NCBI GenBank assembly: GCA_011800805.1
Contig: MPNW01000042.1
Location: 196,557-242,312 of the forward strand
Source: Hirudo medicinalis
Taxonomy: Eukaryota; Annelida; Clitellata; Hirudinida; Hirudinidae
Direction: 5' to 3'
DNA length: 45,756 nucleotides
Part shown: in pieces, positions 34,747 through 44,825 of the stretch
How the letters are laid out: each line of letters starts with the position of its first letter
How positions within the stretch are numbered: position 1 is the first letter of the stretch
The notes under the pieces: model-generated
Databases searched by the model: none
Told to the model about the DNA's origin: nothing
Seen by the model: only the letters and a program-made list of their open reading frames with translations
Program-made: the position numbers and the translations under genes

Positions 34747-37573
34747 ATGTTTCTCTTAGTTTTTGTTTTGACACTTGGATGCCTGGGCATCCAAGGCCGA
34801 CCAGAAGTTTACACCCAGCCTGAACAAATTCATCTGTCTTATGGATGTTAGTGCTTTCGGTTTCAATTCATGTGAAAGATTTTAATAACAAACTCTTGAA
34901 GAAATATTTAGAATGATTATGAAACTTCATTACGATTTACATTAAATATGCTGGAAGTAAAAAAAATTGACTATTTTCAGATGATGAAACCCAGATGGTC
35001 GTGACATGGGTGACGATGGATAATGTCAAAGCTTCAAGAGTTGAATTTGGCTTAAAGAAAGGTGAAATCTTGAACAAGGAGGTTAAAGGCAAAACCACCT
35101 TGTTTCAAAATGGAGGATACGAAAGACGTAAAATGTTCATCCACCGTGCTACCATGAAGGATCTTATCCCAGGCCTTGAGTACGGTACGCAAAAATGGTT
35201 TCGTTATTATTTGTTGAAACCTCGTTATAAATATTTGGAGTTACGTTTTATTCAAACATTTTGAGGTCATGCGTGGCATGTTATGATACATCTAACAAGA
35301 TGAAAATATCGACGGTTAATTCAATGAACTTTCAGTCTACCACGTCGGGAGTGATGCGGGTGGATGGAGTGACATGTTCTCATTCCGTGCTATGGAGAAG
35401 GGAAACGACTGGAATCCAACCATCGCCATCGTCGGTGATTTGGGCAACGAAGGTGCAGCATCGATGCCATTTTTGCAGAAGGAAGCTCAGAAGAAGAACT
35501 TTAATGCCATCCTCCATGTCGGTGAGTTGCATCGCTATTGCTATTGTTAATAATTGTTGTTATTATTGTTAGTAATTGTTGTTAATATTGTTAATAAACA
35601 ACATTAATTATTATCGAATTTTTGTGAACTAAAATTCAGTACCTAAAATTGTAATTACCTACTTTATTTTCAGGTGATATTGCCTACAACTTGGACGACG
35701 TTAGTGTTTCTGAACATTTTTTACCAAGAATGTTTTTCAAAAGAAAATATTAACTTTTACTTTAGGATGACGGCAGGATTGGAGATTCTTATATGAAAAA
35801 AGCTCAATCATTTGCAGCTTATGTTCCTTACATGACCTCTCCTGGTCACCGAGAAATGATGTAGTAAGTGCATCTGTTAAAGTCCTTTTCATTTCAATTC
35901 CAAAGAGATTTCATTTTAATATAAACGTCATCCTTCAGCAATTTTTCCGACTACAAGAACAGGTTTAGCATGCCTGGAGGAAGCAACGATGGCATGTTCT
36001 ACAGGTAGGAGGGTGTTCAATTTATTGAGAATAAGTCATATTTCAACACAATCTGAATGATGTCTGCAATTTTTATGCTGCAATTGTTTGGCTTAATAAT
36101 TTTTTTTTAAATCTATTGAATTATTTAATTAGCATCAACATTGGACCTGTACATTTGGTATCATTCTCTTCTGAGTTCTACTACTACAATGACTACGGAT
36201 ATTCGCAAATTCCAAGGCAGTATGAATGGCTTGAAAAAGATTTGGAGGTTTGGAAAATATTTGTTAAACTCAGGTGATTGCTTAGATTGAATGAGCTGAT
36301 GTTAAACTTGAAGAAAGCCAACAAACCTGAGAACAGAGCCAAACATCCGTGGATCATCACCATGTGTCACAGGCCCATGTACTGCTCCAACAAGGTTGCT
36401 CGAAGAGAAGACTGTGCAAGTATGGAGAATAGGGTCAGTATTTATTTTTGCTGTGTGCTTGTATTTTGAAATAAAAACTGAGAATTAATGACGATATTTG
36501 CGTGATCAGATTAGAGTCGGAATGAAAAATGCAAACGAATACGGAATGGAAAAGCTTTTATACAAGTATGGAGTGGACATTCACTTCCAGGGCCACATGA
36601 ATTCGTACGAACGTACCTGGCCTGTTTACAATCACAAGGTGAGTTCAAGTTCAATTTAAACATTCACTGTAATCAACGAACTCCTTCATTTCATCAGGTT
36701 TGCAATGGAACTTCCAGCAATCCTTACAAGCATCCAAGAGCTCCAATTCACATCATTACAGGATCAGGAGTAAGTACAAATAATGTTCCTCATTAGAACT
36801 TCAATGATCGAGTTCAGCCAATTGAATAACTTGATAATAATATTATCAAGAAATTATATATAATACTCTATAATATCGTTAATAATCTTTAAATGTTAAC
36901 GGATGTATTTAATAATAATCTATAATTGCATGTCTAAAGTATATCTGTAATAAGCATCATAATCATGTGATGTTATGTCCAAAATTACACTGATTCACTA
37001 ATGATTGGTTGCCACAGCAACAGACCAGTAATGATTAGACAAGTTATAAATAAGAGATTATGAATATTATGAATGTGTGTTGAAACAAAATAATTATGAA
37101 TACGTTATAATTTCTTGTAAATTATTTCAAAGGGAAACAAAGAAGGAGCTTCTCAATTTGTTCCAAATCCATCCGATTGGAGTGCTTTCCGTTCAGTTGA
37201 ACGTGGATACACCGTGATGAAGGTGGCAAACAAGACTCAAATCTCCATTGAACATGTTTCCGTTGATAAGGTTCATTCAATTCATCATTAAGTTTAAACC
37301 ATGTTAACATGGTTCAGATTAAGAATGTTGTTCAACGAATTTGCGAGGATAAACATGTTAGGCATTTATAAAGTGTGTACATATTTATTGTGTGCACCAA
37401 ACTATTGAATGAGCATTATTAATGTGTACTTAATTGTATGCACAGGCGATTAAATATATGAATAATATTCAATGTTTAAATATTTAAAGAGTTGTGTTTG
37501 TTTCCAGAATGGAAAGGTTATCGACTCCATAGTCGTGGAGAAGCAAAATGGAGGATCAAACTTCGAATGCTAA
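34747..37573 (+). CDS. PAP3: purple acid phosphatase paralogue, predicted pseudo-enzyme
   Basis: Twelve exons, all in frame: 34,747-34,846; 34,981-35,184; 35,336-35,521; 35,674-35,699; 35,766-35,863; 35,939-36,004; 36,133-36,247; 36,314-36,433; 36,510-36,638; 36,698-36,769; 37,133-37,270; 37,508-37,573 (439 aa). It has a signal peptide like PAP2 (MFLLVFVLTLGCLGIQG). Motifs GDLG, GDIAY and TMCH are kept. GNHE is replaced by GHRE (199-202; codons 35,844-35,855), losing the Asn ligand and the His beside it. GHxH becomes GHMN (333-336), losing a His ligand at 36,600-36,602. Exon 8 has one extra codon and the C-terminal tail is the shortest of the four. Splice sites, start and stop are intact, with AATAAA at 37,694, so this looks like an expressed secreted protein without normal catalysis. 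The Tc1 element begins about 260 bp downstream. Confidence 0.93.
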
Positions 37574-37834
37574 CTTGAAAAGGCATCAGTTTCAACAACA
37601 CACGAGTTTTGAGTGGAGGATGTATTCTTCACAAATGAGATTTTATCTCAGCACAAAATATTTATTATTTATAAGTGCTTAATTATTTTCCTGAATAAAC
37701 ATCTGAAATTAGTTCTTTTCGAAACAATTGAAATTCTTTGCAGAAATACAGTTAGATTCGCAAAATAATAAAATAATTATGGCTTCATCTTTATCCAAAG
37801 TTTTCAATTATATGTTGGAATGTTTTCAAAAATA

Positions 37835-39394
37835 CAGGCAGGATGGACACCATGAGGACACCCCATAATTTCTTGATAACTCAATAAATATAAGTTCGAT
37901 ATTACTCAATTGTATCCATAACATCACTTTATTGTATACAAAACGATCTGTAAAATTTTAAATAAATTTAACAAGTAGAACTTGTAAAACAGCTTTTTAA
38001 GGGCGTCTGAAAACCATGAGGACGTCCTTACTTACACCAAATCAAACTTGACATTTTTTATAGTTTTGCAATCAAAATGCAAATATTTTATGCGAATATT
38101 ATCGATATGTAAACCCGAAAAGAGTTAAAAATTAATTTGAAGTTTATGAAATTACTATTTTATAAATGACTGGAGGTAAAATGTTGTCTGACAAGGAGAG
38201 GGGGCAGATTGAGGCCTTCAGACAAGCAAATTATTCGATCAGGGAAATTAGCAAAGAGCTCAATCGATCTAAGATTGACGCCTGGGGCTACTTAAAGGCT
38301 CCCAAGAAATATAGAACGAAAAATAATCATGGAAAACCCAAGAAACTGACGATTCGTCAGCAGAGACTCCTGGTAAGAAAGGCTTCTACAGGTAAATTTT
38401 CAGCAAATCAAATTTGAAATGAACTTGATTTAAAAATTTGTAAAAGTGCAGTGTAAAGTTATTTGAGATCTAGTGGTATTTTATTATATGAAAAAAAGAT
38501 TAATGATTCCAGCTCTTAAAAACCATCACAAGTTGGCAAGAGTGGAATGGGCCAAAACCATGCTCTACAACAGAGATGGCTGGGGCAATATTATTTTTCA
38601 GATGAGAAGAAATTTAACATGGATGGTCATCAGTTCTACTGGCATGACCTCAGTTTAGAAAAAGAAACATTTTTTAGCCGAAATCATGGAGCAGGATCGG
38701 TGATGATTTGAGGAGGAATTTCCAGTGAAGGATTAACTGAATTGGCCTTTCTGGATTGGAGACAGTCTTCAGCAGATTAAATCAAAGTATTAGAAGATCA
38801 TCTTCTGCCGTTTGGGGAAGCTTATTATGGAAAAAATTTTATTTTCCAGCAAGACAATGCTCCGATTCATACTTCCAAGTTGACGAAGACATTTTTCCAG
38901 AACAGAAATTTTAAAGTTATGGGTCGGCCAGCCTGTTTCCCAGACTTAACTTCTACAGTAAACGTCTGGGGAATGTTGTCAAGACTTGTTTACAACAATG
39001 GAAGACAGTTCCACTACAAATCTGACCTGAAAAACGCCATTAGGAATGCACTGAAAAGAACTGCTTGGAAAATTCGTAAAAACCTTAACAAAATCAATGG
39101 ATAACAGATGTTTTAAAGTTATTGAGAATAAAGGAAACATTGTTTATTATTAATATTTTTTTTCTTGTTTTTCGAGAGATTTTAGTCATTTACGATGATT
39201 TTTGAAAGTGTCTTTCATTGTTATTGGACGCCTCGAAATCAAGTTTTCTGAATTTTTAAATGAAAATATCTTGACGAAAATTTAAGAGACAATCACAAAT
39301 ATATAATTACACAACTTACTATAATTTCCTCCCAATTTTGTTTAGCGAGTTATCACGAAATAATGGGGTGTCCTCATTGTTTTCATCCTGACTG
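37835..39394 (+). mobile_element. Tc1-like DNA transposon, 1,560 bp, inactive
   Basis: The ends are inverted repeats of about 48 bp: left CAGGCAGGATGGACACCATG (37,835-37,882), right CAGTCAGGATGAAAACAATG on the reverse strand (39,394-39,347). Each is flanked by TA, the Tc1/mariner target duplication. An inner copy of the CCATGAGGACGTCC block (about 38,008-38,030), with a weaker counterpart at 39,226-39,250, gives an IR/DR-type layout. The length fits Tc1 elements. The transposase inside is disabled. Confidence 0.9.
38166..39104 (+). pseudogene. Tc1-like transposase pseudogene
   Basis: The N-terminal helix-turn-helix region reads SDKERGQIEAFRQANYSIRE, then ISKELNRSKIDAW and GKPKKLTIRQQRLL, typical of Tc1 transposases. 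It breaks at a stop at 38,418 and later at a one-base loss in a T run near 38,600 before the DEKKFN catalytic segment. Two stops follow where Trp (38,708 area) and Tyr (38,779 area) are expected. FQQDNAPIHTSK keeps the second catalytic Asp. The third acidic residue, normally in SPDLNPIENVWG, is replaced (FPDLTSTVNVWG). The element cannot encode its own transposase. Confidence 0.9.
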
Positions 39395-40548
39395 TATGTG
39401 TCTTCGTTTGATGTAACTTCTGAAACTTCTACAGGAAAATGTTGGCTTAAAATGTTGTTTGGCCGAATGGGTTGCATTCCTGCATGCGGTCGTAATAGCA
39501 ACAGTTAGGTTAATCATAAGTTCTTTCTTGTGTCAGGCATCCATTATTCTTCTGTTCAAAAACTCCGCTAAAAGATTTTTGACGTTTGCTTAAGAAAATG
39601 GACTAAATAAGGAATTGGGTTCTTTTCATTCTTTCATCTTAGGAAGATGATGGAGTCTCGAGAGACTGGTTTTGGAGGGTGTCATCGATTTTCTTAGATA
39701 TCGATCCTAATAAATAACATCTAATAAAATATATTATTGATAATATGTTCCAAAATACGAAATTATTTTTATTTTCCTCTCTGAGATTATTGTTAAGAAA
39801 TTCACATTTTTCTAGATTCAAATGGCTTTGTACTTGCATTTTCAATCCTTAGAAATTCTTAAATTCTTATTTTTACCTGCAGTGGTCACCGGTTTATCTG
39901 AGATTGAATGACAAATGAATGAATGACAGCAAATGAATGGAAAATATTGTTGACAAAGAAAGCTCAGTGAATTTATTTTAAACTGATCAGTAAATGCGTC
40001 AATACTGAACCTAATGACTTCATTTAATGACTTAGAATAACACTAATACTATTTTAATTATAAATCAAATTATAACTTATATAATATATTAATATTTAAA
40101 TTGTTATAAATCAAGGGACTGTTGATAATTGTAATTAAGGAATAAATTATTTAAACGAACCGAGAGCTAATCGAAGCACTTCACTTTCAGACGTGAATGA
40201 AAAACACTCGTGGGACACAAGTGCATTATCATAAGTGCATCAGTGATCTACCTGTAAACCACGCCCAGACACACCTTTTTTGAGGCACCACGAAACATCT
40301 CTTCCTCACCCAACGTCCCCAACTTGTCCTCCAATTGAATAAATTCTCAAAAACCTGTTGCGTCACAGTCACACCAGCGTGTGACTTGATCCGATATTCG
40401 CCTAACAATCGCAGTTGTGACGCCAGAGAATATGCAAATTCGCTTGAGAACCACACACCTTGTTACATACTCGAGCATCGGCAAGATGCTAATTAATTAG
40501 CGAAAGATAAATGTCTTCTATTTGTTGATATTTGTAAATAAAAGGAGT
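39395..40548. other. Spacer upstream of PAP4
   Basis: No supported gene. Short minus-strand frames (39,639-39,845 and 40,229-40,456) have no domain signal. Confidence 0.55.
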
Positions 40549-40570
40549 CATGTGATTTCACGCTATTTAA
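40549..40570 (+). promoter_or_regulatory. PAP4 core promoter: E-box plus TATA-like box
   Basis: CATGTG at 40,549-40,554 and TATTTAA from 40,564 (15 bp on), with the ATG 42 bp further. This is the diverged version of the promoter layout seen at PAP1-3. Confidence 0.6.
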
Positions 40571-40605
40571 GGATATGGGAAATTGTCGAGCGTTAGACCG
40601 GCAAT

Positions 40606-43411
40606 ATGCTTCTCTCGGGGGTTGCTCTCCTGTTTTTCGTCCAAGGCATCAGCGCCCGTTATGAGGTTTACACCCAACCAGAGCAGATCCATCTGTCTCT
40701 TGGATGTGAGTTCCTTCAACTTTATGTTTAAATGTGATGTGATGTGGACTGATGACATTTAACGTCATCGTGTTGATGACGTCTTAAGCATCAGATGACA
40801 TAGGATGCAATCGATTATTTCGAAACTGGAATTGTTGACCACAATTCACGTGCAATTAACAAGAGGCGATAATTCAATTTCATTTCATTTAGCTCACGAG
40901 GATGAAATGATCGTGACGTGGGTGACACTCGATGACGCAAAGGGCTCCATCGCTGAGTATGGATGCGCTAAAAGTGACGTAATGAACAAAGTCGCCAAGG
41001 GCTTCTCGACCCTCTTCAAGGACGGTGGCAAAGAAAGTCGTACGATGCACATCCACCGTGTCACTATGACTGGACTTTTGCCAGATCACGAATACGGTGA
41101 GTTCACTTCTAACGGTTTGTCGGTCAGCTGCCAATTCACACATTCGTCGATAACAAATTAACTTTCATTCAGTATACCACGTCGGAAGTAATGTCGGAGG
41201 ATGGAGTGACATTTACACCTTCCGCACCCTGAAGAGCGGACACAAATGGAGTCCCACCTTTGCTTTGGTCGGTGACATGGGCAACAAGAAAGGAGTCTCT
41301 ACACCCACGCTCCAGAAAGAAGTTCAGAAGAAGAAGTACGATGTCGTCTTCCATGTTGGTGAGTATTTTTAAGCATTTCAAACACTGGATTATTAAATAA
41401 TATGAATAATAACAATATTACTATTAATTATTAATAATAATAATTCGACTGATAATGATTCATATTCATGCAGGTGATTTCGCTTACGACATGCAGACCG
41501 TAAGTTGATTGTTTCTTGTTTGGTCCCACTAATTAATAACAGCAATATTTTTTTAATTATATGTTAATTTATTCTTATTTTCAAGGATAATGCCAGAGTC
41601 GGTGATGCATTCATGAACCAGGTTCAGCCCTTTGCTGCTTACGTTCCTTACATGACAGTCGTTGGCAACCACGAGATGGCCTAGTAATGCAATTATTTTA
41701 ATTATTTGAACAATTCACCATTTTAAATCAATTACTTTTAAATAATCATTCAGCAACTTCTCAAACTACAAGAACAGATTCACCATGCCAGGTGGAGATG
41801 GAGAAGGAATGTTTTACAGGTTGGCAACATTTGTTAAGGAAGTACTTCAAATACAGTGTTAAATGTGATTTGGAGCTTAAATTTATAAATAATTCATTTC
41901 AGTTTGAACATCGGACCTGTGCATTTCGTCATCTTTTCTTCTGAATTTTATTATTACACCCAGTATGGTCACCATCAAATCAAAAACCAATTTGATTGGC
42001 TTGAGCAGGATCTCAAGGTAAGAATATTTCTCGTTCTTACGACACCGTTTTATTATTCCATTATTATGGCATCATTGCTACCGTTGTTATCATTGTTTTT
42101 GTTATCATAATATCACGATTTTCAAAATAACAAACTAAAATTAATCTAGTACAACTTGATGTTATTATTCCACTGGTTTATTGTCATAAGCTACCGTCCA
42201 ATAGGAAGCCAACAAGCCTGAGAACAGGGCCAAACAGCCTTGGATCATTACCATGTGTCACAGACCTTTGTACTGCTCCAACAGCAACGATCCAGAACAT
42301 TGTGGAAACAAAGAAAACATGGTACGTGTTTATAACTCTGTTTTCACGAAAAACTAAAATAATATTTAAAATAAATACTTAAAATAACATCCAATCACAG
42401 ATCCGCGTTGGAACGCCAAAGAAACACGAATATGGCATGGAAGAACTGCTGTACAGGCACGGAGTTGACGTTCACTTCCAAGCACACGAGCACTCCTACG
42501 AACGCACGTGGCCTGTTTACAACCTCAACGTGAGCACAACTTTCAACTTTCTCTGGTTATTTCTTGTTAGCAAACAAATCACCTTATTTCTTTCAGGTCT
42601 GCAATGGAACTTCTGGAAACCCATACAAGGATCCAAGGGCTCCTATCCACATCGTCACTGGAACTGGAGTATGTGTTCTTAATAATATGATAACAGATCC
42701 ACAACCAATTATAATATAACTATATAAGCAAGAAAGTAGCAAGTACAAAGAACAATAATCATTTTGTTTTGTTCAACATGAACTGCTTTTAAAAATTTAA
42801 ACCTTTACGCGATTATTTTAAAATTGAGAAATGAATTTTGAAATAATATGAAATATCATGAACTAAGAAATAATATTTTGAAGGGAAATATTTTTAGAAA
42901 TAACATACGATAATATTTTAAAGGGAAACAAAGAAGGTGTGGATCCATTTGTTAAATTCCCATCACCGTGGAGTGCATTCCACACCGATGACCACGGTTA
43001 CACCATCATGAAAGTTGCCAACCAGACTCATCTCTCCCTCGAACAGATTTCCATTGAAAAGGTCGGCATTTTTTTGGAATGTTTTATAAAATTTCAATGC
43101 TTAATTTCAATGTTTAAGTAATGAGGCTACGTGAAATGGCCTGCGACGAGATTACTATTAAATAGCAAATTTAATCAAACTAATGATTTTCAATGTATTT
43201 AAAAAAAATATATTGTTAGTTGCTACGTAATGATGCATTCGCCATATTATTTATTTATCGATAATAATTATTTATCAAATGACAGGACGGAGCCGTCATT
43301 GATTCCATTGTTGTCGAGAAAAATAAACACGGTGCTGACGTGTACGACTGCCACGGTCACAAAGACGATATCAGCGGAGATTTCTTCATGAAAGTCCTCA
43401 GAAATGTCTGA
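40606..43411 (+). CDS. PAP4: secreted purple acid phosphatase (ACP7-like)
   Basis: Twelve exons: 40,606-40,705; 40,893-41,096; 41,173-41,358; 41,474-41,499; 41,586-41,683; 41,754-41,819; 41,903-42,017; 42,205-42,321; 42,401-42,529; 42,597-42,668; 42,924-43,061; 43,286-43,411 (458 aa, in frame). The signal peptide MLLSGVALLFFVQGISA is followed by [16 protein letters not shown]. The motifs are complete: [25 protein letters not shown]. The coding sequence looks richer in C/G at third positions than PAP1-3. Exon 8 shares a long identical stretch with PAP1. AATAAA is at 43,480. PAP4 is separated from PAP3 by about 3 kb that includes the Tc1 insertion. Predicted to be an active secreted metallophosphatase. 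Confidence 0.94.
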
Positions 43412-43901
43412 TTCGACAATAGAATAATGTCGTTAACACTAATTATTTATTTACTCAATTTTTGAAGATACTCGTTTCTAATAAAACCTTTTAATGTATT
43501 TATTGCAAAAAATAACTTAGTCATTTAATGGCTAGTGAAGTCTACATTCGATGTGCGTTTAGTGAATGATATGAAGAGGGCATCAAATGTGAGCTTAAAT
43601 TGCAAGGCAAGATATTCTAACACGAATGAGTTTGAGTGGCCAATAAATAATAGAAAGAAAAAACAATTTGTCCCAAATTATAACAGATCGTGAGACCGTG
43701 CGGATATGAAATGATGAAGCAGGATAAGAAATATTCAAAGCAGAACGACACGGAGGGAACCATCAGATTTAAGAGTTTGGAATGGCGGTTAAATCTAAAA
43801 ATTACCAGTAGCAGAATCATAACTCCGCAACAAATAGACTGTCATTCATTCATCGTATTTTAATCAATGAAATTTCTTGTATTTTTGGCCCTACGAGACT
43901 T
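43412..43901. other. Downstream of PAP4, no gene seen
   Basis: This includes the PAP4 3' UTR up to about 43,500. The rest has no supported coding sequence. Confidence 0.5.
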
Positions 43902-43941
43902 CAATGTGGCCCTCGGCTAAAAAAAACTTTGGAGATTCCTG
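43902..43941 (-). mobile_element. hAT-type terminal fragment
   Basis: AATGTGGCCCTCGGCT, an A run, then CTTTGGAGATTCCTG reads in reverse as CAGGAATCTCCAAAG..AGCCGAGGGCCACATT. That is the usual shape of a hAT terminus. I could not identify the other end. Confidence 0.4.
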
Positions 43942-43970
43942 CAGAGCATCATATTAATACATTCTAAATT

Positions 43971-44070
43971 TTATAACGTATTTCGGCAAAAAGCGGAAAT
44001 TTTAACCAAAAATCGGAAAATCTCAAACTTTCACCTATTGGGGGCACCGGAAGACATCACCCAAATTGGA
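43971..44070 (-). mobile_element. Partial second copy of the 18.5-kb foldback element
   Basis: ATTTCGGCAAAAAGCGGAAA, AATCTCAAACTTTCACC and CCGGAAGACATCACCCAAATT align, reversed, with 18,625-18,717. Only this central/arm segment is recognisable. Confidence 0.65.
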
Positions 44071-44539
44071 ATCTACAATAGCACTTCATTATCCTAAATA
44101 ATTCGTTCGCCAAGATAATGTCTTATTACTTTATTAGGATAACGATCCCCTCGACACGAAGCAATTCCTATCTTAGTTTGATGTCTCGGTTATATTCTCT
44201 ATAAGTTATTTATTTTTATTTATTTGATTTAATTCAGTTCAATAAAATTTAGAATGGAATGGAAAATCCAAAATTAATAAGAAATATTTCATAATATTGC
44301 AAATAATTTTTAGCACGCAGACATTTAGCTAAGTTTTTATATATAATATTTTATTTCTCATCAACATGTTTAATATCACATATTCACACTATAAAATATT
44401 GTCCGTAGTCATATCTTTATCGGGTAACTTTTATTCGATTTTCCTGCAATTTAGAGACATGGGCTAAGGAGAATATCCAAAACTATGAATTAATGCTTGA
44501 TGAATTACTGAGAAGAAAGAGACAGGGAGAGTCAGCAGG

Positions 44540-44825
44540 AATCTGGTCGTGGAGCTGGAGATGTGATACTTTATGTTAAGAATTGTATTCAACAATTTCA
44601 AATCGCTGGTTGGTGTGCGTTACAGACCAACAAACTCCAAAGACGACACAGGTCTACATGAAGCAATTAGAAAAACCAGCAAAGTACCAGCTTAATTAAT
44701 AATGGGAGATTTTAAATATCACATTGAGTGGAACAGCATAATAGGAGAGAGGTCTTAGGATACAAAGTTCTTAAATAAATGGCTTTCTGATCGCCATCTT
44801 CTTGTTCAAATATGCCAACAATATA
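44540..44825 (+). mobile_element. Decayed LINE endonuclease fragment
   Basis: In two plus frames the translation reads GRGAGDVILYVKN, then LVGVRYRPTNSKDD, LIMGDFKYHIEW and DTKFLNKWLSDRHLLVQIC. This corresponds to the apurinic-type endonuclease of CR1/L2-like LINEs (GGVAIYVK, GVCYRPP, IMGDFNYPDIDW in the family). At least two stops (44,693 and 44,756) and one frameshift show it is dead. Confidence 0.75.

Noticed and set aside
39319..39501. Minus-strand ORF across the right Tc1 terminus
   Set aside because: It spans the TIR/genomic boundary and shows no protein features.
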